Counted from the first letter of the stretch, positions 33,115-43,383 are shown. The stretch is DNA of 64,000 bases from an uncultured Prevotella sp. (GCA_905236755.1 CAJOCR010000004.1:1-64000); one strand, 5' to 3'. Translations and numbers: made by a program. The notes: generated from the sequence alone by a model not told the origin.

Positions 33115-36100
33115 ATGAACAAAAAGCAAAAAAGTTTGCTAAGATTTTGTTTGTCAGCAGCTTTAGTTGCAGCTCCAGTAGCTGGTTATGCTGGTAATTC
33201 AGCAATAACAACGCTTCCTGGAACCCAACAGGCTAACGACAAGCAAGTAAGCGGTCAGGTACTTGATGAGAATGGTGAACCAATCATCGGTGCTACGGTA
33301 AAAGTAAAAGGTACTAACGTGGCTACAGTAACCGATTTGGATGGTAATTTCGCATTCAAGGTTCCTGCTGGTAGTACTCTTGTAGTTTCTTATCTTGGAT
33401 ATACTCCAAAGGAGGTTGCTGCAAGTGGAAATGGTATTAAGGTACAGCTTGATCAGGATTCAAAAACCTTGAACGAAGTTGTTGTAACTGCTCTCGGTAT
33501 CAAGAAAGAAGCCAAATCACTTTCTTACAATGTGCAGCAGCTTACCAGCGATGCTGTGATGAAAGTGCAGGATGCCAACTTTGTGAACTCTCTTAATGGT
33601 AAAGTAGCTGGTGTACAATTCTCAACTGGTGCATCTGGTATTGGTAGTGCAACACGTGTTGTTATGCGTGGTGCTAAGTCTCTTAATGGTAACAACAATG
33701 TTTTGTATGTTATCGATGGTATTCCAATGAACGACTTGATGGGCTCACAGCCAGAAGGCATATTTGCAGGTGCTGGGCAGAGTGGTGATGCTATTTCAAG
33801 TTTGAATCCAGATGATATAGAAATCATATCTGTTCTTACAGGTCCTTCTGCAGCATCTCTTTATGGTGCTAATGCTTCTAATGGTGTTATCCTTGTAACT
33901 ACAAAGAAAGGTAAACAGGGCCGTGTTGATGTTACCTATACTGGTAGTTTTCAGTATTCAAAGCCATTAATTATGCCAAGTTTCCAAAATCAATATGGTC
34001 CTTCTGAATCTGGTTCTTATTTCAGTTGGGGTGAGAAATTGGCAACACCTTCTTCTTATGATCCAGCTGATTTCTTCCAGACTGGTAAGAATATCTCAAA
34101 CAATGTAAGTTTGTCAGTTGGTTCAGATCGTAACCAGACATATATCTCACTTGGTGCAACCAATGGTAATGGTATTATTCCAAATAATAACTTGGATCGT
34201 TATAATCTGAATGTTCGTAACACTACAAACTTCCTCAATAATCGTATGACTCTTGATGTAAGTTATATGCTTACAACAACCAAGGAACAGAACATGATTG
34301 CGCAGGGACAGTATCACAACCCATTGGTTCCTGTATATTTGTTCCCTGCAGGTGATGATTTCAGCAAGTTGACATATTTTGAGCGTTATGACACCAATCG
34401 TAATTTCCCTGTACAGTATTGGCCTTATGCTAATGATATGAGTATGGAGAATCCTTATTGGGAAGTGGCTCGTGAAATGTTTGTAAACCACAAGACGTCT
34501 AATCGTATGTTAGCATCTTTGAATTATAAGATCAATGATTGGTTGGATGTTACAGGTCGTGTGAAATATGAAAAGCGAACTAATAAATACGAAAAGAAGC
34601 TTTATGCATCAACTAATACCCTTTATGCTTCGAAATATGGAGCTTATAAGGATTTGCGTGAAGACTACACTCTGATGTTTGCAGAAGCTTTCTTGAAAGC
34701 AAATAAGTATTTTGGTGAAAACACTTGGAATGTATCAGGCGTTCTTGGTACAAGTTATCAACAGGCAGATTATGATCCATTTGGTTTTGATGGTCATTTG
34801 TTGGGTACTCCAAATGTATTTACTTTTGAGAACGTAAAAACAACAGATGCTACTTTCAAAAAGATACAGGATCAGGGCTACAGAACTCGCTTGGAATCTG
34901 TTTATGCTACAGCTCAGGTTGGTTACAAGAGTATGGCTTATATTGATCTTACTTCTCGTAACGACTGGTCATCAAAACTTGAAAATCACTACTTCTATTG
35001 GTCAGCAGGTATTTCTGGTATTTGGACTGATATCTTCCCACTGATTAAGAGCGAGAACTGGTTGAATTATTTCAAGACTCGTTTGTCTTATGCAGAAGTA
35101 GGTAATGAGCCAAACCTTCCTTATTTGAAGCGTGGTAGCTATCCTATTAATTCAATGACAGGTCGTCCTGAGACAACAACTATATTTTATGATAACTTGA
35201 AGCCAGAACGTACAAAATCATGGGAACTTGGTATTGACTTGGTACTTCTTAGAAATAAGTTGAAGGTTAATGCTACTCTTTATAAGTCAAGCACTTACAA
35301 CCAGTTCTTTAATGTTCCTATGTCTGCTTCTACTGGTTATACAAGCATCTGGACAAATGGTGGACGTGTTGACAACAAGGGTATTGAACTTTCTGCTCGC
35401 TTCAACCAGCCTCTTGGTCCTGTTAACTGGGAAACATATTTCACATGGACTCTTAACCGCAATGAGATTAAGGAAATGCTTCGCGATTGGAAGAACCCTG
35501 TTGATGGACAGATTTATAATTTGTTGGAAATGTATCCTGCTCAGACATCAGGTTATCAAACTCGTTTGACAGAGGGTGGATCAATGAGTGATATCTATGT
35601 ACGTACGTTGAAGACCGATGAGCACGGAGCAATCTATGTTGATCCTAAGACTCAGCTTGTTACAGCTAATCCTGATGGTAATGAGTATTACAAGTATGCA
35701 GGTAAAGCTACTCCAAACTATAACCTTTCTTGGGGTAACAGCTTCTCTTGGAAGGGCTTGAATTTGAACTTCCTTTTCACTTATAGAAATGGTGGTGTAG
35801 TTGTTTCAGAGACTCAGGCTATTCTTGATTACTATGGTGCATCTGAGGCTACTCAGAATGCTCGTAATAATGGTGGTGCTATTGTCAATGGTAAGGGTAT
35901 TCCTGCACAGCCTTTCTATCAGACTATTGGTAATCCTACAAAGACTATTGACGCTTATTATACATATAGTGCCACAAATCTTCGTTTGCAGGAGTTGAGC
36001 CTTGGTTATGATGTTCCTGTAACAAAAATTGTTCCTTGGATAAAGGGGTTAAATGTATCATTTGTAGCTCACAACCTTTGGATGCTTTATTGCAAGGCTC

Positions 36101-36210
36101 CATTCGATCCTGAGACAACTTCTAATACAGGTACTTATTATCAGGGTATTGACTACTTCATACAGCCAAGCCTTCGTTCTATGGGATTCTCTGTAAAAGT
36201 AAAATTCTAA
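33115..36210 (+). CDS. SusC-family TonB-dependent transporter without STN domain (PUL3)
   Basis: 1031 aa. Signal peptide about 1-27 (AALVAAPVAGYAGN). The carboxypeptidase-regulatory-like domain starts directly at about 40 (VSGQVLDENGEPIIGATVKVKGTNVATVTDLDGN). Plug from about 122 (LNEVVVTALGIKKEAKSLSYNVQQ), barrel ending VKVKF. Unlike SusC1 and SusC2 it has no STN signalling domain, so it cannot signal to FecR by the usual route. ATG at 33115; a TTG 12 bases earlier is less likely. Codon use is more AT-ending than PUL1 and PUL2. Confidence 0.95.
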   Translation: MNKKQKSLLRFCLSAALVAAPVAGYAGNSAITTLPGTQQANDKQVSGQVLDENGEPIIGATVKVKGTNVATVTDLDGNFAFKVPAGSTLVVSYLGYTPKEVAASGNGIKVQLDQDSKTLNEVVVTALGIKKEAKSLSYNVQQLTSDAVMKVQDANFVNSLNGKVAGVQFSTGASGIGSATRVVMRGAKSLNGNNNVLYVIDGIPMNDLMGSQPEGIFAGAGQSGDAISSLNPDDIEIISVLTGPSAASLYGANASNGVILVTTKKGKQGRVDVTYTGSFQYSKPLIMPSFQNQYGPSESGSYFSWGEKLATPSSYDPADFFQTGKNISNNVSLSVGSDRNQTYISLGATNGNGIIPNNNLDRYNLNVRNTTNFLNNRMTLDVSYMLTTTKEQNMIAQGQYHNPLVPVYLFPAGDDFSKLTYFERYDTNRNFPVQYWPYANDMSMENPYWEVAREMFVNHKTSNRMLASLNYKINDWLDVTGRVKYEKRTNKYEKKLYASTNTLYASKYGAYKDLREDYTLMFAEAFLKANKYFGENTWNVSGVLGTSYQQADYDPFGFDGHLLGTPNVFTFENVKTTDATFKKIQDQGYRTRLESVYATAQVGYKSMAYIDLTSRNDWSSKLENHYFYWSAGISGIWTDIFPLIKSENWLNYFKTRLSYAEVGNEPNLPYLKRGSYPINSMTGRPETTTIFYDNLKPERTKSWELGIDLVLLRNKLKVNATLYKSSTYNQFFNVPMSASTGYTSIWTNGGRVDNKGIELSARFNQPLGPVNWETYFTWTLNRNEIKEMLRDWKNPVDGQIYNLLEMYPAQTSGYQTRLTEGGSMSDIYVRTLKTDEHGAIYVDPKTQLVTANPDGNEYYKYAGKATPNYNLSWGNSFSWKGLNLNFLFTYRNGGVVVSETQAILDYYGASEATQNARNNGGAIVNGKGIPAQPFYQTIGNPTKTIDAYYTYSATNLRLQELSLGYDVPVTKIVPWIKGLNVSFVAHNLWMLYCKAPFDPETTSNTGTYYQGIDYFIQPSLRSMGFSVKVKF

Positions 36211-36230
36211 TAATGAAAGGAGATTACAAT

Positions 36231-37841
36231 ATGAAATCAATCATAAAATATACATTTCTTGGAGCTTTGACACTTTCTATGGCTGGTTGTACTGAAACTT
36301 TCAGCGATATTAACACCAACCATCGTCAAGTTCAAGAAAAAGATTTGGAGAAAGATAATCTGAGCACAGGTGCATTCTTTACTCAGATGCAAAATTATGT
36401 TGTCATCTACAAGGATGGTACAGGTAATGAGTCTTCTGACTATCAGGTAGCGCAAGGACTTTCACACGACTTGTATTCTGGTTATATAGGTCCTACTGGT
36501 ACATGGGCTTCTGGTTCTCATAATGGAACATATAAGATGGCATGGTATGAACAGATGTTTACTAAACCCTTCTCTGGGTTGATGCCTGCATGGGCTAAGT
36601 TGAAGGAGGTTTCAAAGACTTTGAATACTCCTGAAATAGGTGCTCTTGCTGATATTGTTAAGGTTGAGGGTATGCATCGTGTAACTGATACTTATGGTCC
36701 GATTCCTTATATCAACTTTGGTAGCGGAACCATGGGTACAGCTTTTGATAAGCAGTCTGAGGTTTACAAGAAGTTCTTTGAGGAACTCGATGCTGCTATC
36801 GAAGTATTGACTCCGTATGCACAGGCTGGTTCTATCTTGATGCAGGATTATGATAATGTTTATGATGGAGATGTAACAAAGTGGGTTAAATTTGCTAACA
36901 CTCTTCGTTTGCGTCTTGCTCTTCGTGTGGTTTATGCAGATGCTACTTTGGCACAGACTGAGGCAGAAAAATCTATAGTAAATCCTGTAGGTGTTATAGA
37001 GGCTGTTGATGAGCATGCTGAGTTGTTGCATTCAAAACTTAATTATTTCCATCCTAACTTTGATATGTCAGAGAACTTCGGTGCTGGTGAAATTCGTATG
37101 AGCGCTATTATGGATTCTTATATGAATGGATATAAAGACCCTCGTCTTGCTGCATATTTCAAGGAAGCAAAGAATGGTGGCTATCATGGTGTACGTTTGG
37201 GTACTGGTAATATCAGCAGTAAGATAGCTAAGTATGCTGGTGACCCTGTTTCTAAGTTGAATATCGTTCAAAATTCAACACCAATTGTTTGGATGACTGC
37301 AGCGGAAAGCTATTTCCTCCGTGCAGAGGGTGCTCTTCGTGGCTGGAATATGGGTGGTTCTGCAAAGGAATTCTATGAGGCAGGTATAAAGATTGCTTTC
37401 CAGGAAGCTGGTGTTGGTGGCGCTGATGCTTATCTTGCTTCAACAAAAACTCCTGCAGCTTATACCGACCCTACTGGCGATGGAAATGATATGGCTGCTC
37501 CAAGTACCATTACTCCAAAATGGGATGAGGAAGCTGATTTTGAAACAAATTTTGAGCGTATAATCACACAGAAGTGGATTGCTATGTATCCTGATGGTCC
37601 TGAAGGTTGGTCTGAATTCCGTCGTACAGGTTATCCAAAGTTGTTCCCTGTTGTTAAGAATGAAAGTAATGGCGCTGTTGATACAAATGTACAGATTCGC
37701 CGTTTGCCTTATCCACAGACAGAATACACCACTAATGGTGATGCTGTTGCTGCTGGTGTAAGTTCTCTCAATGCAGAGTCAAACAATGCAAAGGGTGATA
37801 ATGGTGGTACTACACTTTGGTGGGATAAGAAAACCCATTAA
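36231..37841 (+). CDS. SusD-family glycan-binding lipoprotein (PUL3)
   Basis: 536 aa surface lipoprotein (SMAGCTETFSDINTN, Cys about residue 20). SusD motifs VTDTYGPIPYINFG, KWVKFANTLRLRLALRVVY, AESYFLRAEGALRGWNMGG, and ITQKWIAMYPDGPEGWSEFRRTGYPKL. Start chosen at 36231, preceded by AAAGGAG at a Shine-Dalgarno distance; an in-frame ATG at 36213 overlaps that site. Partner of SusC3. Confidence 0.93.
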   Translation: MKSIIKYTFLGALTLSMAGCTETFSDINTNHRQVQEKDLEKDNLSTGAFFTQMQNYVVIYKDGTGNESSDYQVAQGLSHDLYSGYIGPTGTWASGSHNGTYKMAWYEQMFTKPFSGLMPAWAKLKEVSKTLNTPEIGALADIVKVEGMHRVTDTYGPIPYINFGSGTMGTAFDKQSEVYKKFFEELDAAIEVLTPYAQAGSILMQDYDNVYDGDVTKWVKFANTLRLRLALRVVYADATLAQTEAEKSIVNPVGVIEAVDEHAELLHSKLNYFHPNFDMSENFGAGEIRMSAIMDSYMNGYKDPRLAAYFKEAKNGGYHGVRLGTGNISSKIAKYAGDPVSKLNIVQNSTPIVWMTAAESYFLRAEGALRGWNMGGSAKEFYEAGIKIAFQEAGVGGADAYLASTKTPAAYTDPTGDGNDMAAPSTITPKWDEEADFETNFERIITQKWIAMYPDGPEGWSEFRRTGYPKLFPVVKNESNGAVDTNVQIRRLPYPQTEYTTNGDAVAAGVSSLNAESNNAKGDNGGTTLWWDKKTH

Positions 37842-37865
37842 TAATAACATTAAAGAAATAAGACT

Positions 37866-38834
37866 ATGAAACTTAAATATATTTTCAGTGTAGTTGCTTT
37901 GGCTTCTGCTGCTTTGGGTTGTCTAACAAGTTGTGATACAACTGAAGAGGCTCTGGAAATTCAGAAACTAACTACATATGATGATCAATATTATCAGAAT
38001 CTACGTGATTTCAAAAAGTCTGATCATGAAATAAGTTATGTATATTATGCAGCTTGGGCTCCTCTTGAAGGCGCTACTGATGCAAAAGACCCAGCTTCAT
38101 GGGGTGAGCGTTTGGTTGGTCTTCCTGATTCTATTGATATCGTAAACCTGTGGATGGGTATTCCTACTCCTGATGCGCATCCAACAGCTTATAAGGATAT
38201 GGTGGAATGTCAGCAGAAGAAGGGTACACGTTTCGTGTTCCATGCCGATGCTTCTCATTATGGTCAGCAGTTCTGGTATCGTGACGAGAATTTCAATATC
38301 GACAAAAGCCGTATTATCACCCTGCATAGTGGTAATGAAGAAGAACTTCGTGCTTATGCTCGTTGGGCTGTAGATACTGTTGTTACATGCGGACTTGATG
38401 GTGTTGACTTCGACTATGAAGGCTGGAACTCAGAAAATATGATGATTGTTGCAGATGAGTGCAATAAATATTTTGGTCCTAAAGGAAAGTGGGCTGATAA
38501 ATTGTTTATTGTTGACTATTTCGGTGGTTCTCCAAGTACAGACATTGATCAATACTGTGATTATCTCATAAAGCAGGCTTATAGTGCACAAGGCGCAGGT
38601 ACAGGTGCAGGTGGACATGATGATGCCAAGACTGTTTATTGTGAGTCTTTCGGACACTATCCTACTGGTGGACAGATTTTGAAATATGCAGCTTGGGAGC
38701 CAGGAGGCAACAAGCACAAAGGTGGTTGTGGTGCATATTATGTAGATAACAACTACTTTGGTTCATCTGATGGTATTCCTTACAGTGCAATTCGTAAGGC
38801 TATTCAGATTATGAATCCTGCTCTAAATAAATAA
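37866..38834 (+). CDS. GH18 endoglycosidase-like lipoprotein (PUL3)
   Basis: 322 aa lipoprotein (CLTSCDTTEE). The GH18 catalytic motif is intact: LDGVDFDYEG about residues 177-186 (D178, D181, D183, E185). Other barrel pieces: GTRFVFHADASHYG, LFIVDYFGGSPSTD, YLIKQAYSAQG. Predicted surface endo-beta-N-acetylglucosaminidase of the N-glycan type. Colinear with 27420-28415. Confidence 0.88.
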   Translation: MKLKYIFSVVALASAALGCLTSCDTTEEALEIQKLTTYDDQYYQNLRDFKKSDHEISYVYYAAWAPLEGATDAKDPASWGERLVGLPDSIDIVNLWMGIPTPDAHPTAYKDMVECQQKKGTRFVFHADASHYGQQFWYRDENFNIDKSRIITLHSGNEEELRAYARWAVDTVVTCGLDGVDFDYEGWNSENMMIVADECNKYFGPKGKWADKLFIVDYFGGSPSTDIDQYCDYLIKQAYSAQGAGTGAGGHDDAKTVYCESFGHYPTGGQILKYAAWEPGGNKHKGGCGAYYVDNNYFGSSDGIPYSAIRKAIQIMNPALNK

Positions 38835-38858
38835 TAATCAATTTAAGAATTAAAAAAT

Positions 38859-40100
38859 ATGAAAATCAAATATAATATGCTATCAGCAGCTCTTTTGATT
38901 ATGCTTGGCGGAATGGCTCTGACAAGTTGTAATTCAGAGGGTGACGGCTTTGATTTCAATAAAAATGGTCTTCTTATCACTGGAACCGAGAAAGGTAATG
39001 TGCAGAAGTTTACAGTAGAAGATACTCCTTCTAACTATGGTATAACTGTACAGTCAACAAAAAAGGTTGAAGAAGATGTTAATTTGACTCTCGCTATTGA
39101 TAATTCACTTGTTGAGAAGTATAATGCAGAAAATGGTGCAAACTACTATCCTATTCCAGAGGGTAGTGTTGAACTTGAGAACTCTAATGTTGTAATTGCA
39201 GCTGGTAAAGCTGTTTCTACATCTTCTATGGTAAAGGTTGTAAGTACAGAGAATTTTGAGGAAGGTAGAAGCTACATGATTCCTGTAACCATTAAGAGTG
39301 TCTCTAATGGTATGGATGTTATCAGTGCTTCGCGTACAATTTACTTACGCATTTCTCGTGTATTATCTTTCCATCATTTGTCTTATGATGCAGCAGGATC
39401 AAGTGAATATCATTTTGCAGAAAATCTTCAGAAGACTTTGACAAACTACACAATTCAGTTCAAGTTCTATTCAAATGGATTTGGTGGTGTAGGTAACATT
39501 AAGCGCCCTCTTTCTGTTGGTGGTTCAAAGGATGGTGATAATGGTGATAACATGTGGCGTTTTGGTGAGAATGGTTCTGCCGGTGGTGATATCCTTCAGT
39601 GGGTAAACCCAAGCGGTAAGCAGTTCTTCTCTAATACACACTTTGCTGCCAACAGATGGTATCTTGTTACTTGTACCTATGATGGTTCTGAGTTCAAGAT
39701 GTATATTGACAACAATTCTACACCTGATAATACTGTATCTGCTTCTGGTAAGAATACTTACCTAAACCGTGTTGAAATTGGTATGTCATGGGGTGGCTAT
39801 AATAACAGTCAGTATTTCAGTGGTCGTCTTGCTGAAATTCGTGTATGGAATAAGGCTTTGTCTGTATCTGAGATCGCTACAGGTTTGTGTGGTGTTGATC
39901 CTAAGTCTGACGGACTTGTTGCCTACTGGAAGATGGATCAATCAGAAGGTACTATAATACTCGACAAGACAGGTAATGGCTATGACATGGATTGGAATGA
40001 TACATGGCGTGCAGATTATGAGAGGGATAATATTCATCATACCGATTATGGTAAGTATCTGCATTGGGTAATTGATGACAATAACAAGTGTGCACAGTAA
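38859..40100 (+). CDS. DUF1735 + LamG surface lipoprotein (PUL3)
   Basis: 413 aa lipoprotein (MALTSCNSEGDGF). DUF1735-like domain about 30-165 (LTLAIDNSLVEKYNAENGANYYPIPEGSVELENSNVVI). LamG domain about 185-395 (NRWYLVTCTYDGSEFKMYIDNNS, YFSGRLAEIRVWNKALSVSEI, GLVAYWKMDQSEGTIILDKTGNGYDM). Predicted surface glycan-binding protein. 24 bases after the GH18 gene. Confidence 0.87.
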   Translation: MKIKYNMLSAALLIMLGGMALTSCNSEGDGFDFNKNGLLITGTEKGNVQKFTVEDTPSNYGITVQSTKKVEEDVNLTLAIDNSLVEKYNAENGANYYPIPEGSVELENSNVVIAAGKAVSTSSMVKVVSTENFEEGRSYMIPVTIKSVSNGMDVISASRTIYLRISRVLSFHHLSYDAAGSSEYHFAENLQKTLTNYTIQFKFYSNGFGGVGNIKRPLSVGGSKDGDNGDNMWRFGENGSAGGDILQWVNPSGKQFFSNTHFAANRWYLVTCTYDGSEFKMYIDNNSTPDNTVSASGKNTYLNRVEIGMSWGGYNNSQYFSGRLAEIRVWNKALSVSEIATGLCGVDPKSDGLVAYWKMDQSEGTIILDKTGNGYDMDWNDTWRADYERDNIHHTDYGKYLHWVIDDNNKCAQ

Positions 40101-40115
40101 TAAATGGAGGATATA

Positions 40116-41108
40116 ATGATGAAAAAGAATATTTTTAAAAATTTCTCGTTAGGCATTGTAACAATTGCTACACTTGGACTTGCTTCATGTAGTAGCGATG
40201 AGTCATACGATGTTTATGGCAACCCAAACAACTTGGTGTATGTGCAGGTAAATGCAGAAAATATACTAACAACTACAGTTGTACATACTCCAGTTGGAGA
40301 TATTGGAAAGTTTAAGGCTGCGTTTCCTGTAAGGATTCAGCGTGCAACAGCGGGAACTTCTGTTTGTTTCGAATTGGATCCAAGTCTTGTTGCTGAATAC
40401 AACAAGACAAAGGGGACTGATTATGTTGCACTTCCTGCTGGAGTATTAGATCTAACAAAGGCAGTTGCTCATATCCAAGCCGACACTCTTGCTTCAAAAG
40501 ACTCTGTTTATGTGGAACTTGCTGCAGGAACAGATTTGTCGAAACTTACAGAGGCAGGCTATGTTGCACCTCTTCGTATGAAGGTTACTGCAGGAGCGGG
40601 TGTAGCTTCTGTTGAACGTGGTATTGTTTATGTAGTTGTTACAACTTCAACTCGTTTGATGAATGCCGGTGCTGCTCGTAGTGAAATCCCAGGTGAAGAG
40701 ATTCCTGTTGCCAATATGGCAAGTTGGACTATTACTCCTGGCTCTCTGGCAGACTTTACGGATAATAGCAGTTTTTCTGGTTCAAAAATCGATCCTAACA
40801 CTCCATTTGTTATTGATATGCAAGAAGTGAAGAATGTTGGTGGTATTGGTCTTCAGGGTCTATATGCAAATTATGGAGTAAGTTCTTATGGTATTAATAG
40901 CTGTAAACTGGAACTTAGTGAGGATGGTAATAATTGGACAGAGGCTGGTACTGCTTCGTATGATGAAATGTCATCGGACAATAATGGTTATCAGTATGTT
41001 GTTTTTTATGGTGCTGTTCAGGCAAGATATATTCGTCTTACTTTGTCTGCTCGTAGTAGTTGGTATGGTGGACTTGCAGAATTACGCGTTTTTGCACAGA
41101 GTAACTAA
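40116..41108 (+). CDS. DUF1735 + F5/8 type C surface lipoprotein (PUL3)
   Basis: 330 aa lipoprotein (LGLASCSSDESYDVYG). DUF1735-like domain about 25-180 (VCFELDPSLVAEYNKTKGTDYVALPAGVLDLT). Discoidin-like domain about 195-328 (PFVIDMQEVKNVGGIGLQGLY.., LELSEDGNNWTEAGTASYDE, ARYIRLTLSARSSWYGGLAELRVFA). Start set at 40116 (ATGATGAAAAAG) with GGAGG upstream as ribosome site; an in-frame ATG at 40104 overlaps that site. Closes the PUL3 core. Confidence 0.86.
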   Translation: MMKKNIFKNFSLGIVTIATLGLASCSSDESYDVYGNPNNLVYVQVNAENILTTTVVHTPVGDIGKFKAAFPVRIQRATAGTSVCFELDPSLVAEYNKTKGTDYVALPAGVLDLTKAVAHIQADTLASKDSVYVELAAGTDLSKLTEAGYVAPLRMKVTAGAGVASVERGIVYVVVTTSTRLMNAGAARSEIPGEEIPVANMASWTITPGSLADFTDNSSFSGSKIDPNTPFVIDMQEVKNVGGIGLQGLYANYGVSSYGINSCKLELSEDGNNWTEAGTASYDEMSSDNNGYQYVVFYGAVQARYIRLTLSARSSWYGGLAELRVFAQSN

Positions 41109-41251
41109 TCCTTCTTGATATTTTAAAATGCTCCATGCTTCTTTTGAAGTGTGGAGCATTTTTTTGTGGCTTATTTTTGTTTCTATTGAAGAAAAATGCG
41201 TGTTTGAATAAAAAAAGTAAATAAGTAGTTTGTTCATACCAATACATTTTG

Positions 41252-41259
41252 TATCTTTG
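41252..41259 (+). promoter_or_regulatory. -7 box (TATCTTTG) of the fucosidase gene
   Basis: Exact TAnnTTTG box 48 bases before the GH29 ATG: the fucosidase has its own housekeeping-type promoter. Confidence 0.75.
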
Positions 41260-41307
41260 CAACCATAAATCTATAATTATCAACTATTTATCGTTAAACC
41301 ACACGTT

Positions 41308-43119
41308 ATGAAGAGATATCTTGTTGCAGCTACTGCTGTGCTTAGTTCTGTTGTAGGATTGGCTCAGCAAGCACCTAAAGCAATTGGTCCATTGCCTAAA
41401 GCAAGTCAGGTGGAATGGCAGAAGCTGGAGACTTATGCCTTTATCCATTTTGGCCCTAATACTTTTGGTGATAGGGAGTGGGGATATGGTGATGCTTCTT
41501 TAGAGAGTTTTAATCCTACACGTCTTGATTGTGAGCAATGGGCACGCACGGTGAAAGGGGCTGGCATGAAAGGTATCATTCTTACAGCCAAACATCATGA
41601 TGGCTTTTGTCTGTGGCCAACAAGATATACTGATTATAGTGTGCGAAATACGCCGTATAAACAGGGAAAAGGTGATGTAGTAGGCGAGTTGGCTGCTGCT
41701 TGTAAGAAGTATGGTTTGAAACTTGGTTTGTATCTCTCGCCTTGGGATCGTCATCAGGCTTTCTATGGTACTGCGTTGTATAGAGAGTATTTCTATGCAC
41801 AGTTGCACGAACTGCTAACACAGTATGGTGAGCTTTTTGAAGTGTGGTTCGATGGTGCCAATGGTGGTGACGGTTGGTATGGTGGTGCAAAGGAAACACG
41901 TAAGATTGACCGCAGAACTTATTATGATTTTCCTCGAGCATGGGCAATGGTTGATAAACTTCAGCCTAAGGCTCAGATATTCTCTGATGGTGGACCTGGT
42001 TGTCGCTGGGTTGGCAACGAGGACGGATATGCTTTTGCAACAAACTGGTCGTTCCTAAGAAGTAAAGAGGTTTATCCTGGTTATGACCGTTCTCCGGAAT
42101 TGCAACAGGGGCATCGCGATGGTGACAAGTGGATTCCGGCTGAATGTAATGTGAGTATTCGTCCAGGATGGTTCTATCATGAGAAAGAGGATAGTAAGGT
42201 GAAGAGTGTTGATGAACTTGTTGACCTTTATTATCGTTCGGTAGGACATAATGGTACGCAACTTATTAATTTCCCTGTAAATAAGGAAGGACTTATTCAT
42301 CCTATTGATTCTGCTAATGCTGCTAACTATTACAAGCAGATTTCTGCTGAGTTGAAGAATAATCTTGTGTTGAAGGCTTCTGTAAAAGCAAGTAATACAA
42401 GAGGTAAGAAATTCTCAACGAAGAAGCTTGTTGATGGTAATTATGATACATATTGGGCAACTGCTGATGGTGTTACAACTGGTAGTCTTACAATAGATTT
42501 TAATAAGACAAGAAAGGTTAATCGCATGATGCTTCAGGAATATATTCCTCTTGGACAGAGAGTAGAGAAATTCCGTGTGGAGTATTTACATAAAGGCGAG
42601 TGGCTGCCAGTAAATTGTGGTGAAGAAACAACAACTATAGGGTATAAGCGCTTGTTGAGGTTTAAGACTATAGAAGCGCGTAAGCTTAGAGTAGTATTTG
42701 AACAGTCGCGTGGGGAATTGTGTATAAACAATATTGGTGTTTATTATGCTCCGGGTGCAAAAGAAAGATACATAGAAAAGCCATCTATGTTGGAAGGAAT
42801 AAAGAAGCAACTCGTAAATGCAGATGCTACTTCTGTTCTCTTCGAGATATATACAACAAACAATATTAAAACGCTCTATTATTTGCCTGATCAGAGTGCA
42901 AATCATGAAGGACTTATTAGTGATTACGAAATCCTTGTGGGCGATGACTTGAGTAGTATGCATAAGGTTACAGATGGACAGTTTGCTAATATTCGTAATC
43001 ATCCTATTCTGCAAGAGGTGCATTTTACACCTACTAAAGCGCGCTATGTGATGTTGAAGGCAACACGAATGGTTGTTGACGGACAGCCTTTGAAATATGA
43101 TAATATAGCAATAGAATAA
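41308..43119 (+). CDS. GH29 alpha-L-fucosidase with C-terminal F5/8C domain
   Basis: 603 aa, signal peptide about 1-20 (SSVVGLAQQ), probably periplasmic. GH29 barrel motifs: FIHFGPNTFGDREWGYG, ILTAKHHDGFCLWPT, and the nucleophile in EVWFDGANGGDGW (Asp about residue 182). A discoidin-like domain lies at about 355-480 (LVDGNYDTYWATADGVTTGSLTIDF) and a third beta-domain ends the protein. Removes alpha-linked fucose, fitting core-fucosylated N-glycans released by the GH18 enzymes upstream. It has its own TAnnTTTG promoter. Confidence 0.93.
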   Translation: MKRYLVAATAVLSSVVGLAQQAPKAIGPLPKASQVEWQKLETYAFIHFGPNTFGDREWGYGDASLESFNPTRLDCEQWARTVKGAGMKGIILTAKHHDGFCLWPTRYTDYSVRNTPYKQGKGDVVGELAAACKKYGLKLGLYLSPWDRHQAFYGTALYREYFYAQLHELLTQYGELFEVWFDGANGGDGWYGGAKETRKIDRRTYYDFPRAWAMVDKLQPKAQIFSDGGPGCRWVGNEDGYAFATNWSFLRSKEVYPGYDRSPELQQGHRDGDKWIPAECNVSIRPGWFYHEKEDSKVKSVDELVDLYYRSVGHNGTQLINFPVNKEGLIHPIDSANAANYYKQISAELKNNLVLKASVKASNTRGKKFSTKKLVDGNYDTYWATADGVTTGSLTIDFNKTRKVNRMMLQEYIPLGQRVEKFRVEYLHKGEWLPVNCGEETTTIGYKRLLRFKTIEARKLRVVFEQSRGELCINNIGVYYAPGAKERYIEKPSMLEGIKKQLVNADATSVLFEIYTTNNIKTLYYLPDQSANHEGLISDYEILVGDDLSSMHKVTDGQFANIRNHPILQEVHFTPTKARYVMLKATRMVVDGQPLKYDNIAIE

Positions 43120-43352
43120 TTATTTATATAGCCAATTTGGAACAATAAAAATCATAACATACAACGAGAATGTTGCTCTTGTAAAACCTTTATAATGGTT
43201 CTATAATGAGTTTATATTGAGTCTATATTGTTATAAATTTGAACATGCTTGACAAATAAAAAAGTTTTTGGTAAATTGAAAATTAAACCTTTTACGAAAA
43301 AAATAGTCCAATAAATATAGTATGACAAGCGAGTCAATTTGGTTAAAAAACG

Positions 43353-43383
43353 AATCCCAGACGGCGTGATGCCATCTGGGATT
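43353..43383 (+). terminator. Terminator downstream of the GH29 gene
   Basis: 9-bp perfect stem extended by GGC/GCC after one mismatch, 5-nt loop, T-rich downstream (ATTTCGTTTTT). Confidence 0.75.
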
